From DYMC01 sp035406705 (GTDB taxonomy: Bacteria > Verrucomicrobiota > Lentisphaeria > Victivallales > GWF2-50-93), in contig CAYRRM010000004.1 in NCBI GenBank assembly GCA_964426675.1, positions 1-64,000 on the forward strand: DNA of 64,000 bases, written 5' to 3'. Position 1 is the first letter of the stretch. Every line of letters begins with the position of its first letter. Made by a program: the position numbers and the translations under genes. The notes beneath the pieces are model-generated. The model saw nothing but the letters and a program-made list of their open reading frames with translations. It did no database searches and was not told the DNA's origin. This document shows positions 9,076-17,737 of this stretch, in pieces.

Positions 9076-9495
9076 TCAATAATTTCTATTGTATTCGATT
9101 TTTCCAAATTCGATATTTATCAAACAGTCTGTTTCGGCTTGCAATTTTAGTGATTTAATAAAGGTTTTATCATATCCTTCTGCCTTCAATTGAAGAGTGT
9201 AGGTTCCGGGCGCAAGCCATCCACTTTCATATACTGATATTTTATTGGTAAAAGTTTCTGTTTTTATAACTTTCCCAACGCTATGAGAGTAAAATTCTAT
9301 TGTAAATTCCGCAGGGGCATTTTTTAGCTCTCCCACAACTCTTGTCATATTTTTCCATGCATTTCCTTTTCTTTTTAAATATTTTGGGGAGGAGGGATAT
9401 ATCTCCTTATATTTTCCAGCAAATGAAGGGCAAATCACGAAGAATAGACTTGTGAAAATCGCAAGATGGAAGAAGGTTTTTAATATTTTTCTCAT
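9076..9495 (-). CDS. secreted PEGA/carboxypeptidase-regulatory-like domain protein
   Basis: This 139-residue protein has a classical signal peptide (about residues 1-26, ending PSFAG). A single beta-sandwich-like domain follows, with the pattern WLAPGTYTLQLKAEGYDKTFIKSLKL, typical of PEGA or carboxypeptidase-regulatory-like folds that extend surface proteins or bind carbohydrate. It lies 23 bases downstream of namZ on the same strand and is probably cotranscribed. A role in cell-wall binding is only an inference from this neighbour. Function otherwise unknown. Confidence 0.55.
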   Translation of the reverse strand: MRKILKTFFHLAIFTSLFFVICPSFAGKYKEIYPSSPKYLKRKGNAWKNMTRVVGELKNAPAEFTIEFYSHSVGKVIKTETFTNKISVYESGWLAPGTYTLQLKAEGYDKTFIKSLKLQAETDCLINIEFGKIEYNRNY

Positions 9496-9518
9496 AAAAT
9501 TATTTTTCCAGAAAAGTT

Positions 9519-10742
9519 TTAATTGTATATAAGATATTTTCTAACTTTTTGATTAAAATAGTTCAGGTCTTTTTGATATAACCCCACAATCTGTCGATAA
9601 TCCCATCCGGATTCAATTGCTCTTCGGATTTTATCGGTTCCCATAGCTTTATCAAACATTTTAATTCTCGATGCTTTTCCATCTGCAGAAAACTTAAATC
9701 TTGATGGATATGCTTTTTTGAAATAAGATATCATCGCAATTTCTGTAACAGTAGGATAGAATTTAGATGGCTGAGTAACGAATAAACGTATTGCCGGATT
9801 ATTATTAAACTTCATAGGATAAAAAAGCACTCCTGGCAATTTGAGGCTGTTAAGATATCTTGCTGCCGAAACTGCATCAATCCAACTTGCTGATAATACC
9901 TGAAATGATAGAGCGCTACCAAGCCCAAGATTAAAGACTCCCGTCTCCCCAATAGTACCAGTTGCTGCAAAACAGAAGGCAGATTGAGGATTCGGTATAT
10001 TCGGTGATGGAGGAATCCATGGTAAACTGGTCTCATCCCACGTCATACCACGCCTATAATTAAGCATCGGTATTACAGTGAGTTTACAATTTATTTTTTC
10101 CTCATAGTTAAGGTATCTTGCCAATTCTCCCACTGTCATACCATAAACCCGCGGAATTGGATATAATCCAATAAAAGAGCGATATTGCGATTCAGTAAGA
10201 GCTCCATCTACAACAGTAGCTCCAAAAATGTTTGGTCTATCTAAAACTATCACTTCCTTTGAATTTTCAGCCGCTGCTTTCATGCATTCTGCCAGATGCC
10301 AGATGTAGGTATATGCTCTACTTCCAACGTCCTGTATATCATAAATTATTACGTCTATCTTATCGAGCACTTCAGGTGGTGGTTTATGATCTTTTCCCCC
10401 ATAAAGACTTATAATCGGTAAACCAGTTATATTATCTCTCCCCCCTTCGACTTTTTCTCCTGCTTTAAGATTTCCATAAACACCATGTTCAGGAGCCAAT
10501 AACAATCGTAAATCTATTCTCTTGTCTGAATAAAATAACTTAATAGTAGAACGCTTTTCAAAGTCTACTCCTGTTTGATTGGTAAGGAGGGCTACTCTTT
10601 TTCCTGCAACAAGATAAGTATATTTTGCAAGAAAAACTTCGAGTCCAGAATACACTCTCGCTTCCATATTATAAGAGAAAAACGTGAAGACTATTACAAT
10701 AGCGAATTTTGCAAAAAAACAATGCTTTAAAGTATTTTTCAC
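9519..10742 (-). CDS. namZ: NamZ-type exo-beta-N-acetylmuramidase (DUF1343)
   Basis: The 407-residue product matches the DUF1343/NamZ family, which releases terminal MurNAc from peptidoglycan fragments. Family blocks are visible: GKRVALLTNQTGVD near 47-60, APEHGVYG near 84-91, LPIISLYG near 109-116, VIIYDIQDVGSRAYTYIWHL near 132-151, VLDRPNI, then GLYPIPRVYGMTVGELA and the GTIGETGVFNLGLG block. An N-terminal hydrophobic segment (about 8-27) predicts export to the periplasm or outside. Length is normal for the family. No NagZ or amidase partner lies nearby; the downstream secreted domain protein is the only close neighbour. The upstream membrane protein gene ends about 30 bases before it. Confidence 0.85.
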   Translation of the reverse strand: MKNTLKHCFFAKFAIVIVFTFFSYNMEARVYSGLEVFLAKYTYLVAGKRVALLTNQTGVDFEKRSTIKLFYSDKRIDLRLLLAPEHGVYGNLKAGEKVEGGRDNITGLPIISLYGGKDHKPPPEVLDKIDVIIYDIQDVGSRAYTYIWHLAECMKAAAENSKEVIVLDRPNIFGATVVDGALTESQYRSFIGLYPIPRVYGMTVGELARYLNYEEKINCKLTVIPMLNYRRGMTWDETSLPWIPPSPNIPNPQSAFCFAATGTIGETGVFNLGLGSALSFQVLSASWIDAVSAARYLNSLKLPGVLFYPMKFNNNPAIRLFVTQPSKFYPTVTEIAMISYFKKAYPSRFKFSADGKASRIKMFDKAMGTDKIRRAIESGWDYRQIVGLYQKDLNYFNQKVRKYLIYN

Positions 10743-10773
10743 TCTTTATTCTTTGTAATATTGCCTATTTTAT

Positions 10774-11376
10774 TTATGTGGATTTTTCCTTAAAAATATT
10801 ATACTCCAAACTCGCAAGTAAGAGATGATAAAATGCTGTTATCATACTTGCCATAAGTCCACCAAAAACAAAATAATTTCTGGTGTCGAAAATAAAAACT
10901 ATCAACAATATCAGAGAAAATGTAGAAAATTCAGTAAAAGCAAAACGCAATGAAATCCATTTTGGCAGAAAAATATTCCCAATTATACCATTTCTTCTAT
11001 CGGTTAGGGTAAACATAGCAACATTTCTAATGTGTCTAAAATGCATACATGCCTCAAGTATAAGAAACATCCCACAAAAGAATTCATATATTCGCCAGCT
11101 TGCAAGCAATCTGCAAGAATATAATATCAGCCAGACAAAAAGAGTAGTTAAAAATAATTCTGAAAGATATCTAAAAAACAAAATTTTACCATGATTAATC
11201 TCAAATTCACTTATAGCCTTAATATTGTAACCTTTTTCAAAAGTACATATTTCTTTTACTTTTTTATTATATAACATTCCTCCCCACCAATCCATTAACC
11301 AATCGGAGGAATAAATTATAGCCCAAAGCAGGGTTATTGTTTCTGGTTTATAAAACTGAGCACTATCAATAAGCAT
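10774..11376 (-). CDS. multi-pass membrane protein, unknown function
   Basis: The 200-residue protein shows about five hydrophobic segments (roughly 8-28, 72-90, 94-112, 146-165 and 168-186), with aromatic-rich boundaries and a WLMDWWGG motif near residue 30. Between helices there are RHIRNVAMF and LTDRRNGIIGNIF loops with conserved-looking basic residues. No known family is recognised. It is the first of three minus-strand genes (this one, namZ, the PEGA-like protein) separated by 23-31 bases, suggesting an operon linked to the cell envelope. Confidence 0.55.
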   Translation of the reverse strand: MLIDSAQFYKPETITLLWAIIYSSDWLMDWWGGMLYNKKVKEICTFEKGYNIKAISEFEINHGKILFFRYLSELFLTTLFVWLILYSCRLLASWRIYEFFCGMFLILEACMHFRHIRNVAMFTLTDRRNGIIGNIFLPKWISLRFAFTEFSTFSLILLIVFIFDTRNYFVFGGLMASMITAFYHLLLASLEYNIFKEKST

Positions 11377-11387
11377 AATTTTAAATT

Positions 11388-11879
11388 TTAAAGGAGATTT
11401 TTAAGGGCTTCTTTACCTTTGTCAGAACTTTCTTTTGCATCAGTTTTTTCTTTATCTGAAGGGGCAGTCTTATTTTGCTCATCTTTCTTTACGTCCTCTG
11501 CAGCCGGCTCTTCTTTACCTTCCGCCCATGCTTTTATTTTATCTATTTGTTCCTGGAGCTTTTGTATTTCAGCCTCTTTTTTGGAACAATCTTTGTTTTT
11601 TTCCTTCAATTTATCTACTTCCTCCTGAAGTTTTTCCTGCTTTTGCTCAAGAGGTTTAATCATTACATCAACTTTTTTCTCAAGTGCTTTTTCTTTTTCT
11701 CCTATTTTCTTATCTATTTTCTCTTTATCTTTATCTTTTTTGGCTTTTTCATATTCCTCTTTTAGTTTTTGAATTTCTTTTAGATCCTTTTCAAATGGGT
11801 TTTTCTCTGTTGTCCCAGCAAAAAGGATAGAGGAAAAAACGGCACAAAGAAAAATTGTTGCAATTTTGATTATTTTCAT
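11388..11879 (-). CDS. secreted coiled-coil protein, Lys/Glu-rich
   Basis: A signal peptide (about residues 1-21, ending LFAG) precedes a long, highly charged Lys/Glu helix (about 30-115) with heptad-like spacing, interrupted by a single Cys. The tail is a Lys/Asp/Ser-rich low-complexity segment. The composition predicts a periplasmic coiled coil; sequence-based family assignment is unreliable for such proteins. A clear GGAGT precedes the start ATG. It lies 12 bases upstream of the membrane-protein gene on the same strand and may share its transcript. Function unknown. Confidence 0.6.
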   Translation of the reverse strand: MKIIKIATIFLCAVFSSILFAGTTEKNPFEKDLKEIQKLKEEYEKAKKDKDKEKIDKKIGEKEKALEKKVDVMIKPLEQKQEKLQEEVDKLKEKNKDCSKKEAEIQKLQEQIDKIKAWAEGKEEPAAEDVKKDEQNKTAPSDKEKTDAKESSDKGKEALKNLL

Positions 11880-11912
11880 ACTTGTACTCCTTTTTTTACT
11901 TAAACTATACCT

Positions 11913-12464
11913 TCATTCACTTAAATCAAGTGAAATTTGAAATGAAACAGCATTTTTTGAAAAGCTTTCAACTTCAAGAGGACTAAAATATTTTTCGAGA
12001 TATTCAGCTATGGTGATTTTTTCTAGCGTAGGTATCAAAAAGTCCGGTTCAATTTCAAATATAGGGTATAGGACAAACAACCTTTTTAAAGCTTCTCGAT
12101 GCGGAATTTCCAATCTTTTCGATTTCACTATTAATTCATCATAAAAAACTATATCTACGTCAAGTGTCCTTGATGTCCATTTCGAGTGTTTTTCAGGTCT
12201 ACCACATTTAATTTCAATATTTTTACAAAGGAGAAGTAAATCCTCCGGGCTTTTATTAGTTAATCCTGATATTGCAGCATTAAAAAAATCTGGAGTGCCA
12301 TCTGGACATCCAAATGCCTTATTTTTATAAACTCGGGAGCATTTCAAATTCTTTAAATTCTCCCTTTGAAGTTCATTAATGCAATACATAAAGTTATCCT
12401 CTATTTTGCCTATATTTGCACCAATAGAAAGTATCACTTTAAAGTATTTTTTTTCAAAAGTCAT
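11913..12464 (-). CDS. folK: 2-amino-4-hydroxy-6-hydroxymethyldihydropteridine pyrophosphokinase
   Basis: The 183-residue enzyme transfers pyrophosphate from ATP to 6-hydroxymethyl-dihydropterin in folate synthesis. Hallmarks are an N-terminal LSIGANIGKIEDN strand-turn, the substrate segment SRVYKNKAFGCPDGTPDFFNAA near 62-83, and the signature RTLDVDIVFYDE followed by IPHREALKRLFVLYP. Length fits the family with a short extra tail. Cytosolic. It is divergent from aroQ and not linked to other folate genes here. Confidence 0.88.
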   Translation of the reverse strand: MTFEKKYFKVILSIGANIGKIEDNFMYCINELQRENLKNLKCSRVYKNKAFGCPDGTPDFFNAAISGLTNKSPEDLLLLCKNIEIKCGRPEKHSKWTSRTLDVDIVFYDELIVKSKRLEIPHREALKRLFVLYPIFEIEPDFLIPTLEKITIAEYLEKYFSPLEVESFSKNAVSFQISLDLSE

Positions 12465-12485
12465 TGATAAAATCCTGTTTTTATA

Positions 12486-12514
12486 TTGGAATATTGAAAA
12501 ATATAAAATATATT
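12486..12514 (+). promoter_or_regulatory. candidate sigma-70 promoter for the aroQ-acc operon
   Basis: TTGGAA at 12486-12491 and TATATT at 12509-12514 are separated by 17 bases, in the folK-aroQ divergent gap. The predicted start point, about 12521, would leave only a ~10-base leader for the ATG at 12532 but a normal one for the ATG at 12553. In such AT-rich DNA chance matches are common. Confidence 0.3.
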
Positions 12515-12531
12515 AATAGCTCAATTAAAAA

Positions 12532-12999
12532 ATGTCAATAAAACTTAATTTAATGAAAATTCTAGTGATAAATGGCCCAAATTTACAGCTTCTTGGAAGT
12601 AGAAAACCTGAAATTTATGGTAAGAACACTTTACAAGACATAGAAAGAGATTTAAAAGCTCAGGCAAAAAAACTTGGGGTAAAATTAGTATTCTTTCAAA
12701 GCTGTATTGAAGGAGAGCTTGTTGAAAAAATAGGAAACTCAGCCAGAAATGGTTTTGATGGTATAATTATTAATCCGGCAGCATACACTCACACGAGCGT
12801 AGCCATCAGGGATGCTATAGAAGCCTCAAACTTACCTACCGTTGAGGTACATTTGAGCAACATACATAAACGAGAAAGCTTCAGAAAAAATTCTATTACC
12901 GCAGAAGTGTGTAGTGGGCAGATAAGTGGTTTCGGAATCATTGGCTATCGCCTCGCATTACAAGCCCTTTATGATATGAATAAAATGAAAAATAATTAA
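12532..12999 (+). CDS. aroQ: type II 3-dehydroquinate dehydratase
   Basis: This enzyme dehydrates 3-dehydroquinate to 3-dehydroshikimate in the shikimate pathway. Type II signatures are present: INGPNLQLLGSRKPEIYG with the catalytic Tyr, a SCIEGELVEKI segment (SNHEGEL in most homologues), INPAAYTHTSVAIRDA, and EVHLSNIHKRESFR with the catalytic His. The open frame starts at 12532, but homologues begin at the MKILVINGPN segment, so the ATG at 12553 (149 residues) is the more usual start. Neither has a strong ribosome site. It is the first gene of a plus-strand operon with accB and accC, an arrangement also found in Firmicutes. Confidence 0.9.
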   Translation: MSIKLNLMKILVINGPNLQLLGSRKPEIYGKNTLQDIERDLKAQAKKLGVKLVFFQSCIEGELVEKIGNSARNGFDGIIINPAAYTHTSVAIRDAIEASNLPTVEVHLSNIHKRESFRKNSITAEVCSGQISGFGIIGYRLALQALYDMNKMKNN

Positions 13000-13024
13000 A
13001 AGTAAAAATCAGGAGACCTAAAAA

Positions 13025-13495
13025 ATGGATATTGACAAAATCAAACAGATAGTGGAAATGATGTCAGAACATGATATCAGTGAGTTTAAAATCGAATCAA
13101 AAGATAGTAATTTATGTATAAAAAGAGGAAGCGGTATACCAATTATTCAACACCATGTTTCCCCACCACCCACATTGGCTGTACCATCATCTCAACCACA
13201 AGTTCAACAAGCTTCTCCAAAAACTCCGGAACCGACACAAAATGCACCTCAACCTGCCAAAAGAAATACTATTGATGCGCCGATTGTTGGCACTTTTTAT
13301 AGAGCGCCATCTCCGGAAGCACCTCCTTTTGTAAAAGAAGGAGATAAAGTAACTCCAGATACTGTCGTATGTATTATTGAGGCAATGAAAGTAATGAATG
13401 AAATCAAAGCAGAAAAAAGCGGCATTATAAAGGAAATTCTTGTGGAAAATGCCAAACCAGTAGAATATGGACAACCCTTGATGGTAATAGAGTAA
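13025..13495 (+). CDS. accB: acetyl-CoA carboxylase biotin carboxyl carrier protein
   Basis: The 156-residue carrier swings biotin between carboxylase and transferase in malonyl-CoA formation for fatty acids. The C-terminal biotinyl domain carries EAMKVMNEI, with Lys122 the predicted biotinylation site. A Pro/Gln/Ser-rich linker (about 45-82) connects it to an N-terminal helix starting MDIDKIKQIVEMM, as in E. coli AccB. AGGAGACC precedes the start. It is 15 bases upstream of accC. Confidence 0.95.
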   Translation: MDIDKIKQIVEMMSEHDISEFKIESKDSNLCIKRGSGIPIIQHHVSPPPTLAVPSSQPQVQQASPKTPEPTQNAPQPAKRNTIDAPIVGTFYRAPSPEAPPFVKEGDKVTPDTVVCIIEAMKVMNEIKAEKSGIIKEILVENAKPVEYGQPLMVIE

Positions 13496-13510
13496 TTTTT
13501 TGGGAGTTTT

Positions 13511-14872
13511 ATGTTTAGAAAAATTCTGATTGCTAATCGTGGAGAAATTGCATTACGCATCATCAGAGCTTGCAAGGAGCTTGGAATAAGGTCCGTTGCA
13601 GTTCATTCAAAAGCAGATTCAAATAGTTTACACGTGCATCTTGCTGATGAATCAGTTTGCATCGGAGAATCATACCCTTCTTCAAGTTATCTCCAAATTC
13701 CTCAGATAATTAGCGCCGCTGAAATATGCGATGTTGATGCGATACACCCAGGCTATGGTTTTCTAGCAGAAAATGCTCATTTTGCTGAAATCTGTGAGTC
13801 TTGTAATATAAAATTTATAGGACCTGGGCCGTCTCAAATCAGAGCAATGGGCGACAAAGTTGCGGCACGGCAAACTATGAAAAAAGCTGGTGTCCCGACT
13901 ACCCCCGGAAGCGATGGAGCAGTTGCCGATGAAAAAGATGCTAAAAAATTAGCTGCTGCTCTCAAATATCCTGTTATCATAAAAGCCGCTGCAGGTGGCG
14001 GCGGTAAAGGTATGCGAATAGCACATAATGAAGCTAGTTTGATCCAGGGATTTCACGCAGCAAGATCAGAAGCAGAAAAAGCTTTTGGAAATCCAGAAGT
14101 TTACATAGAAAAATACATTGAAAAGCCAAGGCATATCGAAATCCAAATTCTCGCCGACTCCCATGGCAATGTAGTCCATCTCGGAGAACGCGACTGCAGT
14201 ATTCAGCGCAGACACCAAAAACTCATAGAGGAATCTCCATCTCCTTTCTTAACTCCAGATTTACGTAAAAAAATGGGCAATACTGCCATTAAAGCAGCAA
14301 GCTCAGTAGGTTATACAAACGCAGGCACCGTGGAATTCCTCGTAGATTCAAATAAAAATTTTTACTTTATGGAAATGAACACAAGAATTCAGGTCGAACA
14401 TCCAGTAACAGAAGAAATTACAGGAATAGACCTGGTAAAAGAGCAAATCCTGATTGCCGCCGGGGAAAAGTTGTCTTTTAAACAAAAAAACATCTCCTTC
14501 AACGGACATGCCATAGAATGCAGAATTAATGCAGAAAATCCTTATAACAATTTTAGCCCTTGTCCTGGAAAAGTAAACCTCTTCCATCAACCCGGAGGAA
14601 AAGGCATCAGAATCGACTCCCACGTATATAGTGGCTATAGTATTCCTCCTTACTATGACAGTATGATTGCCAAACTAATTGTCCACGCAGAAAACAGAAA
14701 AATAGCAATAGCTAAAGCCCAAAGAGCTCTCGATGAATTTATCATCGAAGGAATCGCTACAACTATTCCATTCAGCCAATTCGTTCTCTCATCAAAAGAA
14801 TTTGTTACTGGTGATTACGATACTGGATTTATCGAAAATGCCATAAAAGACGGACGCTTTTCACATAAGTAA
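13511..14872 (+). CDS. accC: acetyl-CoA carboxylase biotin carboxylase subunit
   Basis: The 453-residue ATP-grasp enzyme carboxylates biotin on AccB. Characteristic blocks are FRKILIANRGEIALRIIRACKELGI at the start, HPGYGFLAENAHFAE, the glycine-rich ATP loop AAAGGGGKGMRIA, GERDCSIQRRHQKLIEE, and the active-site EMNTRIQVEHPVTE. The C-terminal biotin-carboxylase domain is complete. Size matches the family. It follows accB directly with GGGAG before its ATG, and the Asp23-family gene follows within 25 bases. The transferase genes accA/accD are not in the window. Confidence 0.96.
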   Translation: MFRKILIANRGEIALRIIRACKELGIRSVAVHSKADSNSLHVHLADESVCIGESYPSSSYLQIPQIISAAEICDVDAIHPGYGFLAENAHFAEICESCNIKFIGPGPSQIRAMGDKVAARQTMKKAGVPTTPGSDGAVADEKDAKKLAAALKYPVIIKAAAGGGGKGMRIAHNEASLIQGFHAARSEAEKAFGNPEVYIEKYIEKPRHIEIQILADSHGNVVHLGERDCSIQRRHQKLIEESPSPFLTPDLRKKMGNTAIKAASSVGYTNAGTVEFLVDSNKNFYFMEMNTRIQVEHPVTEEITGIDLVKEQILIAAGEKLSFKQKNISFNGHAIECRINAENPYNNFSPCPGKVNLFHQPGGKGIRIDSHVYSGYSIPPYYDSMIAKLIVHAENRKIAIAKAQRALDEFIIEGIATTIPFSQFVLSSKEFVTGDYDTGFIENAIKDGRFSHK

Positions 14873-14895
14873 GTCAAATCAAGGAGTTTGACAAT

Positions 14896-15315
14896 ATGTT
14901 AGATAGAAAAAATAAAATTCAAACTGGAAATATGGGCGGAGCTCTCAAAAGTGACGGCTCAGAAATGGGACAAATTCGTATACATGAAAATGTAATCGCC
15001 AGCATAGTCCGTAAAACTGCATGCAGTATTAATGGAGTAAAAAGGATTGCTGGTAGTCATTTCGTAGACAATATTGCTGAAATAATAGGCAGCAGAAAAA
15101 TTGGAGATAGAGCAATATCTGTTAATTTGGACGGAAATAATGTATCAATAGAGGTAAAATTAAATCTAACTTATGGCTCTCACATACCAACAGTAGCAAG
15201 TCAAGTACAGTCTTCAATCACTTCAGAAGTCGAAAATATCACTGGTTTAAATGTAAAAAGTGTCACTGTAATAGTTCAGGAACTTGAAGATTCAGAACAA
15301 GAAAAGGAGGAATAA
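14896..15315 (+). CDS. Asp23/Gls24 family envelope stress protein (YqhY-like)
   Basis: The 139-residue protein belongs to the Asp23/Gls24 family (DUF322). The IRIHENVIASIVRKTACSI and NGVKRI segments near residues 27-55 and the VSIEVKLNLTYGSHIP and VTGLNVKSVTVIV-like C-terminal pattern mark it. In Firmicutes YqhY sits next to accBC and affects acetyl-CoA carboxylase control; Asp23 itself is anchored at the membrane by AmaP. The next gene here is AmaP-like, starting four bases after this stop, so both ideas apply. AAGGAG precedes the ATG. Confidence 0.82.
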   Translation: MLDRKNKIQTGNMGGALKSDGSEMGQIRIHENVIASIVRKTACSINGVKRIAGSHFVDNIAEIIGSRKIGDRAISVNLDGNNVSIEVKLNLTYGSHIPTVASQVQSSITSEVENITGLNVKSVTVIVQELEDSEQEKEE

Positions 15316-15318
15316 GCA

Positions 15319-15804
15319 ATGACAATTGAAAATCTCATATCCCAATTATTTGACATTTTGTTATCAGCAAAAGACATTGAATTGCAAAATTTTAAACATG
15401 GTTTTTTTGCTGGAGTAATAACTTTTGCGATTCTCGCAATTATTTTACGGCTTATAATCTTTCTTTTCTCTTCTGGAAATAAGAAATCACGTGGATTTAA
15501 GATATCGAACGAAAGCGGCTCAATAATAATTTCAGCTCAAGCCCTTTCAGATTTGGTAAAAGGCGTTGGAAATAGTATAAAAAATGTAGAAGTCTCAAAA
15601 GTAAAATTAATTGAATCTGAAAATGATAAAAACCTATTTCTTGAAGTTCATCTTGTAATGGGGGGAGCAGATACAAAATTTGGAGAACTATCAGCAATTC
15701 TCCAGCAAAAAATACTCGACTCTATAAAAGATAAATTTGGAGTTGATTGCATTAAGAGTATTTCAGTTTTTATTGATAAAATAGTAGATTCAAAACCGGT
15801 ATAG
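15319..15804 (+). CDS. membrane-anchored Asp23-like protein (AmaP-like)
   Basis: The 161-residue protein has one strong membrane helix (about residues 28-50) followed by a short basic linker and an Asp23-like domain. That domain contains GSIIISAQALSDLVKGVGNSI and ends with an EVHLVMGG...VDCIKSISVFIDKI pattern. The same layout is seen in AmaP, which tethers Asp23 to the membrane in Staphylococcus. It overlaps functionally with the Asp23 gene just upstream (AAGGAGG lies at the end of that gene). A copy of the TTGCGATTCTCGCAA palindrome lies inside its membrane-helix codons at 15425-15439. The AmaP role is inferred. Confidence 0.68.
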   Translation: MTIENLISQLFDILLSAKDIELQNFKHGFFAGVITFAILAIILRLIIFLFSSGNKKSRGFKISNESGSIIISAQALSDLVKGVGNSIKNVEVSKVKLIESENDKNLFLEVHLVMGGADTKFGELSAILQQKILDSIKDKFGVDCIKSISVFIDKIVDSKPV

Positions 15805-15840
15805 TAATAATATAATCTTTCTTAATTAGTTTTTTTAGCA

Positions 15841-16467
15841 ATGTCTTTTTTATCTTTGCTTTTTAATGATCCAAAAACTTATTTTCTTTGGGTTTTTCTC
15901 GTTATATTTTCTGTTTCCGTACATGAATATTTTCATGCACTTTCAGCCCATTGGCAGGGGGATAATACTGCCGCAATTCACGGACACCTAACCTTAAATC
16001 CCCTTGTCCAGATGGGAATAACATCAATAATTTTTCTTTTTTTAATCGGTATTGCTTGGGGCTCAACACCTGTTAACCCGACAAACTTTCGGAAACGGTA
16101 TAGTCATGCAATTGTAAGTTTTGCAGGTCCCTTTTCAAATATATTGCTTTTTCTCTCTTTTTGCTTAATTTTAGCAATATCAATAAAATTTAGATTTTCT
16201 AATGAAGGACTCTCCGTTCTTTGCCTTCTCGGCGCTACATTAAACTTCGTCCTTTTCGTATTTAATATGCTGCCCATTCCCCCTCTTGATGGTTTTACTG
16301 TAGCAAGTCATTTCTTTCCATCTCTTGCAAATAGAAATTCTGAATTGAAAAATGCTGCAATGTTTATAATTTTTATTTTCGTATTTTTATCTTTTGATAA
16401 ACTATACGCTTTCGGTAACTACGCAACAACTTTTACCGTCGGAAAATTAATATATTTTATGAGTTAA
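15841..16467 (+). CDS. site-2 protease family zinc metalloprotease (M50)
   Basis: A 208-residue integral membrane protease. The HEYFHALSAHWQGDNTA segment near residue 28 carries the HExxH zinc motif, and NMLPIPPLDGF near 145 gives the family's second motif with the third metal ligand (Asp). GHLTLNPLVQMG is also typical of the small M50B subgroup. About five to six hydrophobic segments cover the protein. Such proteases cut membrane-embedded substrates; no anti-sigma factor lies nearby to suggest a target. It sits between the AmaP-like gene and xseA in the same plus-strand operon, with xseA starting two bases after its stop. Confidence 0.82.
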   Translation: MSFLSLLFNDPKTYFLWVFLVIFSVSVHEYFHALSAHWQGDNTAAIHGHLTLNPLVQMGITSIIFLFLIGIAWGSTPVNPTNFRKRYSHAIVSFAGPFSNILLFLSFCLILAISIKFRFSNEGLSVLCLLGATLNFVLFVFNMLPIPPLDGFTVASHFFPSLANRNSELKNAAMFIIFIFVFLSFDKLYAFGNYATTFTVGKLIYFMS

Positions 16468-16468
16468 A

Positions 16469-17677
16469 ATGTCTGAGAATAACATAAAGATATGGACTGT
16501 TTCCGAAATTAATCACCTTGTAAAGGATTTTATCGAATCAAATTTGCCCTATAATATATGGCTGGAAGGAGAAATCTCTGGCCTTACAAATCATAATTCA
16601 GGCCATGTATATTTTACTTTGAAGGATAAAAATTCCCAAATACGAGTTACTTTCTTTAATGGGAGGGAACAATCTCTAAAGCTGGGCCTAAAACAGGGCA
16701 GTATGGTAGAAGCTCTTGGAAAATTATCCGTTTACCATCCCCGCGGAGAATACCAATTTAATGCTATAAAAATAAGACTCAAAGGAATAGGCGATCTACA
16801 CAGAAAATTCGAAGAATTAAAAGAAAAGCTCCAAAAAGAAGGTCTCTTCGACAAAGAAAGAAAAAAAAGAATTCCTCTACTGCCCTTAAGAATCGGTATC
16901 GTCACCTCACCAGACGGTGCAGCCATCAGGGATTTCCTCAAAGTAATAAAAAATAGATTCCCAAACCTTCACATACGAATCTATCCCGCAGCAGTACAGG
17001 GAGAAGGAGCCGAACTTCAGATCGCAGAAGGCATCCGCTTCTTTAATAAAACGGCTTTCCCAGACGTAATAATTATAACCAGAGGAGGAGGAAGTATAGA
17101 AGATTTATGGGCTTTTAATGAAGAATCCCTTGCCAGAAGTATTGCCGAAAGTAAAATACCTGTCATCAGTGCAGTCGGACATGAAATAGATTTTACAATA
17201 TCTGATTTCGTTGCAGACCTTAGAGCTCCCACGCCTACCGCAGCAGCAGAAATTGTAATATCAAAAGAAGAGGATTTTCTTATAAAAATCAAAGAGTTAA
17301 AACATCATGCCGAAATGGCCCTAAAATTGAAACTCGAAAAGTCACGCTCAAAATTACAAGAACTAAAAGCCAATAAGATATTCTCAGACCCTCATTCTAT
17401 AATAAGAGACAAACAACAAAATCTTGATGAAATCAATGAAAGATTATGCAATAGTATAAAAAATATGATTGAAAATAAAAAACAAAATCTTAATTTACTT
17501 ATTGCGAAAATCGCAATGCTCAGCCCCTATAAAGTTCTTAAAAGAGGATATACAATCCTTCAAAAAACTGACTCATCTATAGTGGATAATAGTTCAAAAA
17601 CGAAACCTGGAGAAAAACTTACAGCAATTCTTGCTCATGGAACTTTAAAATTAATCGTAGAAAAAAGTGAAAATTAA
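16469..17677 (+). CDS. xseA: exodeoxyribonuclease VII large subunit
   Basis: The 402-residue protein is the catalytic subunit of ExoVII, which degrades single-stranded DNA. An N-terminal OB fold (WTVSEINHLVKDFIESNLP, then a WLEGEISGL motif) precedes the catalytic domain RIGIVTSPDGAAIRDFLKVI, VQGEGAELQIA, ITRGGGSIEDLWAFNEE and SAVGHEIDFTISDFVADLRAPTPTAAAE. A helical region and a short YTIL tail follow. The small subunit xseB, commonly next door, is not present downstream. A dispersed palindrome copy lies at 17502-17516. The near-overlap with the protease gene indicates cotranscription. Confidence 0.93.
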   Translation: MSENNIKIWTVSEINHLVKDFIESNLPYNIWLEGEISGLTNHNSGHVYFTLKDKNSQIRVTFFNGREQSLKLGLKQGSMVEALGKLSVYHPRGEYQFNAIKIRLKGIGDLHRKFEELKEKLQKEGLFDKERKKRIPLLPLRIGIVTSPDGAAIRDFLKVIKNRFPNLHIRIYPAAVQGEGAELQIAEGIRFFNKTAFPDVIIITRGGGSIEDLWAFNEESLARSIAESKIPVISAVGHEIDFTISDFVADLRAPTPTAAAEIVISKEEDFLIKIKELKHHAEMALKLKLEKSRSKLQELKANKIFSDPHSIIRDKQQNLDEINERLCNSIKNMIENKKQNLNLLIAKIAMLSPYKVLKRGYTILQKTDSSIVDNSSKTKPGEKLTAILAHGTLKLIVEKSEN

Positions 17678-17737
17678 TTAAGATATTTTTTGAGCTTATG
17701 ACTTTTTTAAAAAAAACTAAAAAGAAGGAATGAAAAG

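Noticed and set aside
11419..11765. Hydrophobic plus-strand frames inside the coiled-coil gene
   Set aside because: Phe/Leu-rich translations are the antisense of Lys/Glu-rich codons, not real membrane proteins.
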